Origin: Pseudomonas graminis | GTDB lineage: Bacteria > Pseudomonadota > Gammaproteobacteria > Pseudomonadales > Pseudomonadaceae | Assembly: GCF_001705435.1 (NCBI RefSeq) | Contig: NZ_MDEN01000066.1 | Location: 124,001-188,000, forward strand | DNA length: 64,000 nucleotides | Reading direction: 5' to 3' | Shown: one piece after another, positions 27,171 to 35,464 of the stretch | Position numbering within the stretch: position 1 is the first letter of the stretch | How the letters are laid out: the number at the start of each line of letters is the position of its first letter | Notes under the pieces: model-generated | Database searches by the model: none | What the model saw: only the letters and a program-made list of their open reading frames with translations | Told to the model about the DNA's origin: nothing | Position numbers and translations under genes: made by a program

Positions 27171-27989
27171 TTATTTGCCCAGCTGTTCGGCGAGTTCGGC
27201 GGAGCGATGTGCGGCAGCGCCCAGCGCCTTCTCCACAATCGCTTCGAAGCCATCGGCCTGGAACGATTTGATGGCCGCTTCGGTGGTGCCCGCAGGCGAT
27301 GTCACTCGGCGACGCAGCTCTGCCGCATCGACGTCGCTGCCAGTGGCCATCAGTGCGGCGCCCAGCGCGGTTTGCAGGGTGAGCTTGCTGGCAACGTCAG
27401 CCGGCAGCCCGAGCGTGACGCCTGCGGCGGTCATCGCCTCGATCAGCAGGAAGAAATACGCCGGGCCGCTGCCTGATACCGCAGTCACCGCGTCGATCTG
27501 TGCTTCTTCATCGACCCACAGGGCAATCCCGACCGCCGACAGCAACGTCTCGGCCTGCTCGCGCTGTGCCTGAGTGACATCGGCGGTGGCGTAAAGGCCG
27601 CTGACACCCTGGCGCAGCAGTGCGGGCGTGTTCGGCATGCAGCGCACGAGGGGTTGCTCGCCCAGCCAGGCTCGCATGCTGGCGCAGGTAATCCCGGCGG
27701 CGATCGACACGATCAGTTGATGAGGCTTGAGCGCCGGTTTCAGCGCTTCGCAAACGGACTTCATCATTTGCGGCTTGACCGCCAGCAGCACCACATCGGC
27801 GCCTTCGATGGCTTCGGCGTTGTCGGCGACCACCTTGATGCCGTGTTCTTTTGCCACGCGCTCGCGGGTTTCTGCGCCAGGATCGCTGGCACGAATCAGC
27901 TCAGCGTCGACGCCCTGGGCGCGCATGCCGCCAATCAGGCTGGCGGCCATGTTGCCGGCGCCGATGAACGCGATACGGGTTTTGCTCAT
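27171..27989 (-). CDS. proC: Pyrroline-5-carboxylate reductase
   Basis: ProC reduces pyrroline-5-carboxylate to proline with NAD(P)H in the cytoplasm. The 272-residue protein has the Rossmann motif IGAGNMAASLIGG and the substrate-site region TAVSGSGPAYFFLLIEAM, both characteristic. The ATG at 27989, with AGGA eight bases upstream, fits the family start. It lies between yggS and yggT in a common three-gene order. Confidence 0.97.
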   Translation of the reverse strand: MSKTRIAFIGAGNMAASLIGGMRAQGVDAELIRASDPGAETRERVAKEHGIKVVADNAEAIEGADVVLLAVKPQMMKSVCEALKPALKPHQLIVSIAAGITCASMRAWLGEQPLVRCMPNTPALLRQGVSGLYATADVTQAQREQAETLLSAVGIALWVDEEAQIDAVTAVSGSGPAYFFLLIEAMTAAGVTLGLPADVASKLTLQTALGAALMATGSDVDAAELRRRVTSPAGTTEAAIKSFQADGFEAIVEKALGAAAHRSAELAEQLGK

Positions 27990-28013
27990 GAACGGTTTCC
28001 TGTGGGGCAAAGG

Positions 28014-28700
28014 TTAAGGCTGCCCATAATCGCGGGCGCCGAAGAGGGCAGTACCGATCCGCACCCAGGTCGCACCTTGTGCGATGGCGGCTTCGAGGTC
28101 GTGGCTCATGCCCATGGAAAGCGTGTCCAGCGGCAGGCCAAGTTGTGCCTGCAGCGTGCTGACGGCGGCGAACGAAGCGTTCTGTTCGTCGCGGTCGTCG
28201 GTAGGTTCGGGAATGGCCATGAGGCCGCGCAGTTTCAGATTCGGCAGCGCGCTAATGGCCTGGGCCAGTGCAGGCAGGTCTTCAGGGCTGCAGCCTGACT
28301 TGCTGGCCTCGCCGCTGACGTTGACCTGAATGCAGATGTTCAGCGGCGGCAGGGCTGGCGGCCGCTGCTCGGACAGCCGTTGTGCGATTTTCAGACGGTC
28401 CACGGAATGCACCCAGGCAAAATTCTCGGCGATGGCGCGAGTCTTGTTGGACTGGATGGGGCCGATGAAATGCCAGATCAAGGGCAGGTCGGTCAATTCG
28501 GCCTGTTTGCCGAGGGCTTCCTGAAGGTAGTTCTCGCCGAAATCGCGGAGGCCGGCGTCGTAGGCTTCCCGCAGGTCGCTCGCCGGTTTGGTCTTGCTCA
28601 CCGCCAACAGGCCGACAGAGGCCGGGTCGCGCTGCACCGCTTGCGCCGCGCTACGAATTCGCTCGGCGAGCGTTGAAATGTTCTCTGCTATCGTGGACAT
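28014..28700 (-). CDS. yggS: PLP homeostasis protein YggS
   Basis: A 228-residue member of the PROSC/YggS family, a cytoplasmic PLP-binding protein that buffers pyridoxal phosphate and affects amino-acid metabolism. The PLP lysine is in LLAVSKTKP; the fold III-type barrel is complete, ending in RIGTALFGAR, where the Arg and Thr hold the phosphate. It is divergent from pilT across only 54 bases. Confidence 0.95.
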   Translation of the reverse strand: MSTIAENISTLAERIRSAAQAVQRDPASVGLLAVSKTKPASDLREAYDAGLRDFGENYLQEALGKQAELTDLPLIWHFIGPIQSNKTRAIAENFAWVHSVDRLKIAQRLSEQRPPALPPLNICIQVNVSGEASKSGCSPEDLPALAQAISALPNLKLRGLMAIPEPTDDRDEQNASFAAVSTLQAQLGLPLDTLSMGMSHDLEAAIAQGATWVRIGTALFGARDYGQP

Positions 28701-28754
28701 TGATTTGCGCCAGCAGGGCTAAAGTCTGCGGCATTCTATGTGATGAGGAGCTGT

Positions 28755-29789
28755 ATGGATATTACCGAGCTGCTGGCCTTCAGTGCCAAGCAAGGCGCGT
28801 CGGACTTGCATCTCTCTGCCGGCCTGCCACCGATGATTCGCGTCGATGGCGATGTGCGGCGGATCAACCTGCCCGCATTGGACCAGAAAGAGGTCCAGGC
28901 GCTGATCTACGACATCATGAACGACAGGCAGCGCAAGGACTTCGAGGAGGATCTGGAGACAGACTTTTCCTTCGAAGTGCCGGGCGTGGCGCGCTTCCGG
29001 GTCAACGCGTTCAACCAGAACCGCGGCGCCGGCGCGGTGTTCCGGACCATTCCATCCAAGGTCCTGAGCATGGAAGAGCTGGGCATGGGCGAAGTGTTTC
29101 GCAAGATTACCGACGTGCCCCGCGGCCTGGTGCTGGTGACCGGTCCGACCGGCTCGGGCAAGTCGACCACCCTTGCGGCGATGGTCGATTACCTGAACAG
29201 CAACAAGCATCACCACATCCTCACCATCGAAGACCCGATCGAGTTCGTCCACGAGTCCAAGAAAAGCCTGATCAACCAGCGCGAGGTCCATCGCGACACC
29301 CACGGTTTCGCCGAAGCGCTGCGTTCGGCCCTGCGTGAAGACCCTGACGTGATTCTGGTGGGTGAGCTGCGCGACCTGGAGACCATTCGACTGGCGCTGA
29401 CGGCAGCCGAAACCGGCCACCTGGTGTTCGGCACGCTGCACACCACGTCCGCCGCCAAGAGCATCGACCGTATCGTCGATGTGTTTCCGGCGCAGGAGAA
29501 GTCGATGATCCGCTCGATGCTCTCCGAGTCGCTCCACGCCATCGTGTCTCAGGCGCTGTTGAAGAAGGTCGGCGGAGGCCGTGTCGCGGCCCACGAGATC
29601 ATGATCGGCACGTCGGCGATCCGTAACCTGATCCGCGAGGACAAGGTGGCGCAGATGTATTCGTCGATTCAGACCGGGGGGTCGCTGGGGATGCAGACGC
29701 TGGATATGTGCCTGAAGGACTTGATCAGCAAGGGGCTGATCACGCGGGAGAGTGCGCGGGAGAAGGCGAAGACGCCGGACAATTTTTGA
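28755..29789 (+). CDS. pilT: Type IV pilus retraction ATPase PilT
   Basis: PilT is the hexameric ATPase that powers pilus retraction for twitching motility. The 344-residue protein has Walker A GPTGSGKSTT, the Asp box TIEDPIEFVH, the Walker B VGELRDLET and the His box HLVFGTLHT. The retraction motif AIRNLIRE is present in the C-terminal domain. GAGGAG lies four bases before the ATG at 28755. In PAO1 pilU follows; here a terminator and a convergent peptidase gene follow instead. Confidence 0.97.
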   Translation: MDITELLAFSAKQGASDLHLSAGLPPMIRVDGDVRRINLPALDQKEVQALIYDIMNDRQRKDFEEDLETDFSFEVPGVARFRVNAFNQNRGAGAVFRTIPSKVLSMEELGMGEVFRKITDVPRGLVLVTGPTGSGKSTTLAAMVDYLNSNKHHHILTIEDPIEFVHESKKSLINQREVHRDTHGFAEALRSALREDPDVILVGELRDLETIRLALTAAETGHLVFGTLHTTSAAKSIDRIVDVFPAQEKSMIRSMLSESLHAIVSQALLKKVGGGRVAAHEIMIGTSAIRNLIREDKVAQMYSSIQTGGSLGMQTLDMCLKDLISKGLITRESAREKAKTPDNF

Positions 29790-29804
29790 TCGGGAGGGCA
29801 AACG

Positions 29805-29838
29805 ACGGTGGGGAGCGAATGACTCCGCTCCCCACCGT
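29805..29838. terminator. Bidirectional terminator between pilT and the NlpC/P60 gene
   Basis: A perfect 13-base stem ACGGTGGGGAGCG / CGCTCCCCACCGT with an eight-base loop, between two convergent genes. Confidence 0.88.
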
Positions 29839-29863
29839 GTTGTTTGTCAGGCGGCGTGTGCGA

Positions 29864-30595
29864 TCAACGCTGGGCGATGCGCACAGTGCCTTTCTGACTC
29901 GGCGGCTGCTTTGGCAGCACACGCTTGGCGACGACGTAATGGCTGTCCCAATACGGCTTCTTCAGCGTATCGATCGTCACGGATTTGCCACGGCGTGGCG
30001 CGTGAACGAACCGGTCGTTGCCGAGGTAGATCGCCACGTGATTCACCTTGCGGCTCTTGATGTTGAAAAACAGCAAGTCTCCCGGCTTCAAGTCCTTGCG
30101 GTCAACCTTCTGCCCGTGGCCTTCGGCCATGGCGTTGGAGGTGCGCGGCAAATCGACTTCGCTCACGTCGTTGAAGGCATATTTCACCAGTCCGCTGCAG
30201 TCGAACCCTTTTGTCGGGCTGGTGCCGCCCCAACGATAAGGTGTACCGATGGCGTTAACCGCCCGGTTGACCACGGTGCTGCTCTGTTTGGTACCCATCT
30301 GCGCCGTGTTGGCCAGGGCGACAGTGTTCTGCGAAATCTTGCGAGTGCTGCGGGATGGTTTCCCCTTAACAGCTTTGGCTCGCTTGCCGGAGGACTCGAG
30401 TGGAGTAGCCGTCTGTTCCAATGCAGCCATTGCAGCGCGTTGAGCGGCAATGTTGCGTGAAACGGATTCCGGCGACTCGGACCTGGCGGTGAAACCGGTG
30501 AAGCTCGGTGGAAGGGTTTGCTCACGATTGGTGGCGTGGGCGGCCAGTGGCATAAATAGACAAATAGTCAGCCATGTCTTGAAAAATGGACGCAT
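29864..30595 (-). CDS. NlpC/P60 (C40) cell-wall hydrolase
   Basis: A 243-residue secreted peptidase. A signal peptide ends near AAHA; a basic, Ser/Thr-rich linker follows to about residue 108, and the catalytic domain has Cys133 in GFDCSGLVKYAF and His186 in NHVAIYLG, with a second His198 in FVHAPR as the third member. Enzymes of this type (Spr/MepS group) cut peptidoglycan cross-links or stem peptides. The ATG at 30595 is chosen because the signal peptide begins there. The 250 bases upstream lead to the divergent TM2 gene and hold both promoters; I could not place them. Confidence 0.9.
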   Translation of the reverse strand: MRPFFKTWLTICLFMPLAAHATNREQTLPPSFTGFTARSESPESVSRNIAAQRAAMAALEQTATPLESSGKRAKAVKGKPSRSTRKISQNTVALANTAQMGTKQSSTVVNRAVNAIGTPYRWGGTSPTKGFDCSGLVKYAFNDVSEVDLPRTSNAMAEGHGQKVDRKDLKPGDLLFFNIKSRKVNHVAIYLGNDRFVHAPRRGKSVTIDTLKKPYWDSHYVVAKRVLPKQPPSQKGTVRIAQR

Positions 30596-30845
30596 TAGGC
30601 AGGGCTCATGTTGGTCAGCGCGCAACTTTATAACAGCTTTTGGCGAAATTCTGAGCCCCCTTGTCGAACAATTTACTGCCCTTGGAGTCAGTTTTGGCGG
30701 CAAAATCGTCATCTGGCTGTGCTGATCACCTTGCAGAACAAGGGTTTGCACGATTGAAAAGAGGTTCAAGCCATACGTCGGACGGCGTCACGAAAGTCAC
30801 AAAACTTACGCATATTTTTTTCTATTGCAGAAGGCGAGGTCAACA

Positions 30846-31262
30846 ATGAATACCTATCAAGCGGACGTTCAACGTCCTGATACCCACAGTAAGGTCATGG
30901 GCTATTTGCTCTGGATTGTGGGATTCACCGGTGCTCACCGGTTTTATTACGGCAAGCCGGTGACCGGTACGCTCTGGTTTTTCACGCTCGGTCTGTTTGG
31001 CATTGGCTGGCTGATCGACCTGTTCCTGATTCCGGCGATGGATCGGGAAGCGGACCTGCGATTCAACGCGGGGTCGACCGATTACAGCCTCGCCTGGATT
31101 TTGCTGACCTTTCTGGGCGTGTTCGGTGTGCACCGGATGTATCAGGGCAAATGGATCACCGGGATCATTTACCTGTTCACGGGAGGTTTGGCGCTGCTGG
31201 GCGTGCTGTACGACTTCTGGACGCTGAATGACCAGATCTCGGTGAAGAACGCTCGTAGATAG
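30846..31262 (+). CDS. Protein with two TM2 domains
   Basis: A 138-residue membrane protein made of two TM2 domains in tandem. The first (about residues 18-68) has TGAHRFYYGKPVTGTLWF and GIGWLIDLFL; the second (about 85-135) has FGVHRMYQGKWITG and a shorter YDFWTL. Each has the G-x-HRxY and G-[IL]-x-W/Y-x2-D pattern of the family. The role of TM2 proteins in bacteria is unknown. GAGG lies six bases before the ATG. See the findings for the duplication. Confidence 0.88.
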   Translation: MNTYQADVQRPDTHSKVMGYLLWIVGFTGAHRFYYGKPVTGTLWFFTLGLFGIGWLIDLFLIPAMDREADLRFNAGSTDYSLAWILLTFLGVFGVHRMYQGKWITGIIYLFTGGLALLGVLYDFWTLNDQISVKNARR

Positions 31263-31321
31263 CAGGAGCGCTGCGAAATACGGCTCACTCCTGCAGGGTC
31301 ATCGACTGATGACGCCGGAAT

Positions 31322-31413
31322 TGTGGGAGTGAGCTTGCTCACGAAGGGCCGGTGCATTCAGCCATTTGCTCTGGGGCTGAAAGTAAGCCCTAGCGAGCAA
31401 GCTTGCTCCCACA
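31322..31413. repeat. REPIN of the GTGGGAGNGAGCTTGCTC family
   Basis: TGTGGGAGTGAGCTTGCTCA at 31322 and GCAAGCTTGCTCCCACA ending at 31413 form an inverted pair in the 202-base gap between the convergent TM2 gene and pyrC'. This family recurs at 47.9-48.2 and 57.4-57.9 kb. Confidence 0.88.
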
Positions 31414-31464
31414 TAAACAGTGCCTGCGCGCGACTGCGCGGACGCTGGACAAAGCGGGTGAATC

Positions 31465-32736
31465 TCACCCGTTATAGCTGACCCGCCCATCCACAAACGT
31501 GTACTTCACCGCACTCGGCAGGCAATGGCCGAGGAACGGGCAGTTCTCGCCTTTCGACAGCCAGTTCTCGCCCGCCACCGTCGACGCGGCGGGGTCGAAC
31601 AGCACCAGATCCGCAGGCGAGCCGGCGATCAGCGTTCCGGCGGGCAGGCGCAGTGCAGCGGCAGGGCCTGAGCTGAGGCGGGCCAGCAGCGTCTGCAGGT
31701 CCAGCAGACCGTCTTCAACCAGCGTCATCGCCAGTGGGAGCAACAACTCCACGCTGCTGATGCCCGGCTCGGTCGCGCCGAACGGGGCCAGCTTCGCATC
31801 ACGTTCATGGGGCTGGTGATGACTGGAGATCGCCTGCACCACACCCGATTTCACCGCCTCACGCAGTGCATCGCGGTCTGCGCGTGTGCGTAACGGCGGC
31901 TGGACGTGATACAGGCTCGAAAAGCCGGTCAGCGCCTCGTCGGTCAGGATCAACTGATACAGCGCCACGTCCGCCGTCACCGGCAGGCCTCGCGCCTGGG
32001 CCTGGGCAATCAACGCCACACCGCGCGCACTGGTCAGCTGCGTGAAATGCGCACGCACACCGCTTTGCTCGACCAGCAACAGGTCCCGCGCCAAGGCCAC
32101 CGTTTCAGCCGTTTCCGGAATGCCCGGCAGGCCAAGAAACGCCGCCGTCGGGCCGTCGTGGGCCAGACCGCCTTCAGCGAGATCGTGGTCCTGGGAGTTG
32201 AAAATCACGGTCAGGTCGAACGTTGCCGCGTATTCGAGGGCACGGCAGAGCGTGCGATTGCTGCGGAAATTGACCATGCCGTTGGTGAACGCCACGCATC
32301 CCGCGTCGCGCAGGGCGATCAGCTCGGCCAGTTGCTCGCCTTCCAGGCCCTTGCTCAACGCACCAATGGGGAACACCTTGCTGTGGCCGGCTTCGCGGGC
32401 GCGGTCGAGGATCAGCTCGGCGACCGCGGAGGTGTCGAGCACCGGTTTTGTGCGCGGCGGGCAGCACAAGCTGGTGACGCCGCCTGCTGCTGCGGCGCGG
32501 GTTTCGCTGGCGATGTTGCCTTTGCGGCTGTAACCCGGCTCGCGCAACGACACGTTCAGGTCAACCAGCCCGGGGGCGGCGATCAGGCCGGCGGCGTCGA
32601 TGGTTTCCGTAGGGCTGAAGCCGGCAGGGGCCGCGCCGAGGGCGAGAACTTTGCCCGCTTCAAGATGGATGTCGGTGACTTGATCCAGACCGCTGACAGG
32701 GTCGATGACGCGAGCGCCGAGGATGCTGAACTTCAC
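31465..32736 (-). CDS. pyrC': Dihydroorotase-like non-catalytic subunit of aspartate transcarbamoylase
   Basis: A 423-residue protein of the amidohydrolase family. The metal-binding HxH that begins real dihydroorotases is replaced by DLNVSLREPG, so the zinc ligands are gone. In Pseudomonas this inactive PyrC' is required for assembly and activity of the aspartate transcarbamoylase dodecamer with PyrB, and a separate active pyrC lies elsewhere. The start overlaps the pyrB stop by four bases (ATGA). Other segments (SSHHQPHERDAK, ADLVLFDP) are well kept, so this is an established paralogue rather than a decaying gene. Corresponds to PA0401. Confidence 0.95.
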   Translation of the reverse strand: MKFSILGARVIDPVSGLDQVTDIHLEAGKVLALGAAPAGFSPTETIDAAGLIAAPGLVDLNVSLREPGYSRKGNIASETRAAAAGGVTSLCCPPRTKPVLDTSAVAELILDRAREAGHSKVFPIGALSKGLEGEQLAELIALRDAGCVAFTNGMVNFRSNRTLCRALEYAATFDLTVIFNSQDHDLAEGGLAHDGPTAAFLGLPGIPETAETVALARDLLLVEQSGVRAHFTQLTSARGVALIAQAQARGLPVTADVALYQLILTDEALTGFSSLYHVQPPLRTRADRDALREAVKSGVVQAISSHHQPHERDAKLAPFGATEPGISSVELLLPLAMTLVEDGLLDLQTLLARLSSGPAAALRLPAGTLIAGSPADLVLFDPAASTVAGENWLSKGENCPFLGHCLPSAVKYTFVDGRVSYNG

Positions 32737-33737
32737 TGGGCGATCTCCTGCTCGAACTGACGTTGTGCGGTTTGGCCACTCATGGCCATGGACAGAACGG
32801 CCATGCGCACCGCAATGCCGTAAGTCACCTGATTGAGAATGACTGAATGAGGACCGTCGGCCACCGCTGATTCGATTTCCACGCCACGGTTGATCGGGCC
32901 GGGGTGCATCACGATGGCATCGGGCTTGGCGCCGGCCAGACGCGCAGTGGTCAGACCGAACAGTCGGTAGAACTCACCCTCGCTCGGCAGCAGACCGCCC
33001 GACATGCGCTCACGCTGCAGGCGCAGCATGATCACCACGTCGACGTCCTTCAGGCCTTCGGTCAGGTCGGTGTAGACCTTCACGCCGTATTGCTCGACGC
33101 CCACCGGCAGCAGGGTTTTCGGCGCGACCACGCGGATGTCCGGGCAGCCCAGCGCTTTGAGCGCGATCATGTTCGAGCGCGCGACACGGGAATGCAGGAT
33201 ATCGCCGACGATCGCCACCGAGAGGTTCTCGAAATTGCCCTTGTGGCGGCGGATGGTCAGCATGTCCAGCATGCCTTGGGTCGGGTGCGCATGACGGCCG
33301 TCGCCGCCATTGATGATCGCGACCTGCGGGCTGACATGCTCAGCGATGAAGTGCGCCGCACCAGAGTCACCGTGTCGCACGACGAACATGTCGGCGGCCA
33401 TGGCCTCCAGATTGCGCAGCGTATCGAACAGCGTCTCGCCCTTGCTGGTGGAGGAGGTCGACACATTCAACGTGATGACGTCCGCCGACAACCTTTGCGC
33501 CGCCAGCTCGAACGTGGTGCGGGTGCGGGTCGAGTTTTCGAAGAACACGTTGCACACGGTCTTGCCGCGCAGCAACGGGACCTTCTTCACCGCCCGGGCG
33601 CCGACTTCGAGGAAAGAGTCGGCGGTGTCGAGGATTTCGGTGAGCAGTTCGCGGGGCAAACCGTCGAGGGAGAGAAAATGTTGCAGCTGGCCCTGATGGT
33701 TCAGTTGCAGCGGGCGCTTGGCGTCGAGAGGCGTCAT
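32733..33737 (-). CDS. pyrB: Aspartate carbamoyltransferase catalytic chain
   Basis: PyrB joins carbamoyl phosphate to aspartate, committing carbon to pyrimidine synthesis. The 334-residue protein has the carbamoyl-phosphate site FFENSTRTRTTFE and HPTQGMLDML, with an N-terminal extension of the kind known to carry the effector site in Pseudomonas. Twelve bases separate it from pyrR upstream, and it overlaps pyrC', forming the pyrR-pyrB-pyrC' operon. Confidence 0.97.
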   Translation of the reverse strand: MTPLDAKRPLQLNHQGQLQHFLSLDGLPRELLTEILDTADSFLEVGARAVKKVPLLRGKTVCNVFFENSTRTRTTFELAAQRLSADVITLNVSTSSTSKGETLFDTLRNLEAMAADMFVVRHGDSGAAHFIAEHVSPQVAIINGGDGRHAHPTQGMLDMLTIRRHKGNFENLSVAIVGDILHSRVARSNMIALKALGCPDIRVVAPKTLLPVGVEQYGVKVYTDLTEGLKDVDVVIMLRLQRERMSGGLLPSEGEFYRLFGLTTARLAGAKPDAIVMHPGPINRGVEIESAVADGPHSVILNQVTYGIAVRMAVLSMAMSGQTAQRQFEQEIAQ

Positions 33738-33749
33738 CGCAAAGGACTC

Positions 33750-34271
33750 TTAGAGGGCGGCGGAATCGGTGGAAAGGTCTTGCAGTTCAAGCGTCAGCGG
33801 CGTTGGCCCGGACAGCTTCACCCGCTCATTGGGCGCGAGTGACAGGGTCGCGCCCGTCACGTTTGGCCGAATCGGCAGGTCGGCGGCGTCCAGATCCAGC
33901 AGCGACACCAGGGTCACGCTGGCCGGGCGGCCGTAATCGAACAGTTCGTTGAGCGCCGCACGAATGGTGCGCCCGCTCATCAGCACGTCATCGATCAGCA
34001 CCAGATGCTGGCCTTCGATTTCGAACGGCAGCTCCGAAGGGCGCACCTGCGGGTGCAGGCCGTTCTGGCTGAAGTCGTCGCGGTAAAAGGAGACGTCCAG
34101 CGTGCCCAGCGGGGACTCAATGTTGAGGGCTTCGAGGAGCGCCTGCGCGACCCACACACCACCGGTGCGAATGCCAATGAAACGAGGCTCTTTTATGCCG
34201 CGTTTGTTCAGGTGCGCGTCGAGATCAATAGCCATCTGGCTGATCAGTTCGGCGGGATTTGGCAGGCTCAT
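33750..34271 (-). CDS. pyrR: Bifunctional pyrimidine regulatory protein PyrR
   Basis: A 173-residue phosphoribosyltransferase-fold protein. The PRPP loop is LVLIDDVLMSGRTIRAAL; the N-terminal GIRTGGVWVAQ is typical of PyrR. In Gram-positives it binds RNA to regulate pyr genes and has uracil phosphoribosyltransferase activity; in Pseudomonas it is considered regulatory. The ATG at 34271 has AAGGAG close upstream. The 76-base gap to ruvX contains a GC-rich CCCCGG/CCGGGG stem just before that site (34289-34318) that could affect pyrR translation. Confidence 0.92.
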   Translation of the reverse strand: MSLPNPAELISQMAIDLDAHLNKRGIKEPRFIGIRTGGVWVAQALLEALNIESPLGTLDVSFYRDDFSQNGLHPQVRPSELPFEIEGQHLVLIDDVLMSGRTIRAALNELFDYGRPASVTLVSLLDLDAADLPIRPNVTGATLSLAPNERVKLSGPTPLTLELQDLSTDSAAL

Positions 34272-34347
34272 GGTTGCTCCTTCAGGTGCCCCGGGGTGCG
34301 CTGCATGAACGTCCGGGGTAAATCGAATTCGGTTCAGCGTAGATGGA

Positions 34348-34788
34348 TCAGGTTTCAAACAGCGCGGTGTTGGCTTCCAGCCAGCTTTGCAGCAGAAGCG
34401 CTGCGGCGATGGCGTCCACGGGATTATCCCGGTAGCTGCCGTGCTGGCCGCCGCGAGAGGCACGTTCGCCTTTGGCTTCGAACGTGGTCAGACGCTCGTC
34501 GTGGGTGTAGACCGGCAGGTTGAAGCGGCCATTGAGCTTGCGCGAAAACTTCTCGGCGCGTGCGCTCATCTCGCTGGGCGTGCCGTCCATGTTCAGCGGC
34601 AGGCCGACGACGATGGCGTCCGGTTTCCACTCGCTGATCAGCGCCTGAACCTTGTCCCAGTCCGGTACGCCGTTCTGCGCTTTCAGTGTGCAGAGCTCGC
34701 GGGCCTGTCCGGTGATCACTTGCCCGACGGCCACGCCGATCTGCTTGGTGCCGTAGTCGAATCCCAGCAGCAGGCGCAGTCCGGCCAT
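34348..34788 (-). CDS. ruvX: Putative pre-16S rRNA nuclease / Holliday-junction resolvase homologue
   Basis: A 146-residue YqgF/RuvX protein with an RNase H-like fold. The first acidic residue is in LLGFDYGTKQIGVAVG and the second in VVGLPLNMDG; the C-terminal Asp is in NPVDAIAAALLL. In E. coli the homologue is needed for maturation of the 5' end of 16S rRNA. The start shares one base with the algH stop (TGATG), so the pair is coupled. Confidence 0.95.
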   Translation of the reverse strand: MAGLRLLLGFDYGTKQIGVAVGQVITGQARELCTLKAQNGVPDWDKVQALISEWKPDAIVVGLPLNMDGTPSEMSARAEKFSRKLNGRFNLPVYTHDERLTTFEAKGERASRGGQHGSYRDNPVDAIAAALLLQSWLEANTALFET

Positions 34789-35357
34789 CAGGCGTGACCC
34801 GCCTGGCTGGTCAGCAAGCTCAGGTTGACGCCCAGTTTGGCGGCGGCGGCGTTGAGCCGGTCTTCGCTTTCCACCTCGAACAGGATCGCCGGGTCGAACG
34901 CGCAGTTGAGCCACGCATTGGCGGCGAACTCGGCGTCAAGCTGGCCGGCATCCCAGCCGGCATAACCGAGAGTGATCAGATTCTGATCAGGACCGTAGCC
35001 GTCTGCGATAGAGAAGAGGATGTCTTGGGAGGTCGAGAGCGAAATACCGCCCAGGTCCACGGTCGCCTGGAACACCTGGCCGGAAGGGTGCAGGACAAAG
35101 CCGCGGTCGGTCTGCACCGGCCCGCCGAGGTGAATGGCTATGTCTTTGCACCGCGCAGGGGGCGGCAACTCGGGGCGCAGCTGTTCAAGGATGTCTGCCA
35201 GCGACAGGCTTTGCGGTCGGTTGATGATCAGGCCCATGGCGCCATTGGCGTTGTGCTCGACGATGTAGGTCAAGGTCTGAGCGAAGTTCTCATCGTGCAT
35301 GTGGGGCATGGCGATCAGAAACTGATGTTTGAGGTACGACGGAGAGACGTTTTTCAT
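34788..35357 (-). CDS. algH: YqgE/AlgH-family protein
   Basis: A 189-residue protein of the UPF0301 family. The signature FLIAMPHMHDENFAQTLTYI is at the N-terminus and GGPVQTDRGFVLH and LITLGYAGWDAGQL follow. In P. aeruginosa algH affects alginate production and other regulated traits; the biochemical activity is not defined. The ATG at 35357 follows the family start. It is directly coupled to ruvX, as in most gammaproteobacteria. Confidence 0.94.
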   Translation of the reverse strand: MKNVSPSYLKHQFLIAMPHMHDENFAQTLTYIVEHNANGAMGLIINRPQSLSLADILEQLRPELPPPARCKDIAIHLGGPVQTDRGFVLHPSGQVFQATVDLGGISLSTSQDILFSIADGYGPDQNLITLGYAGWDAGQLDAEFAANAWLNCAFDPAILFEVESEDRLNAAAAKLGVNLSLLTSQAGHA

Positions 35358-35464
35358 GAGCCCTAGTGTGGCGTTGCGGGGCTGTTGTGACAACTGGCAG
35401 AACTGACTCGCGGGCGGATAAATCGCGACGCAGGTCAGGTTTCATAGTGCGCGGCATTGGCTGA

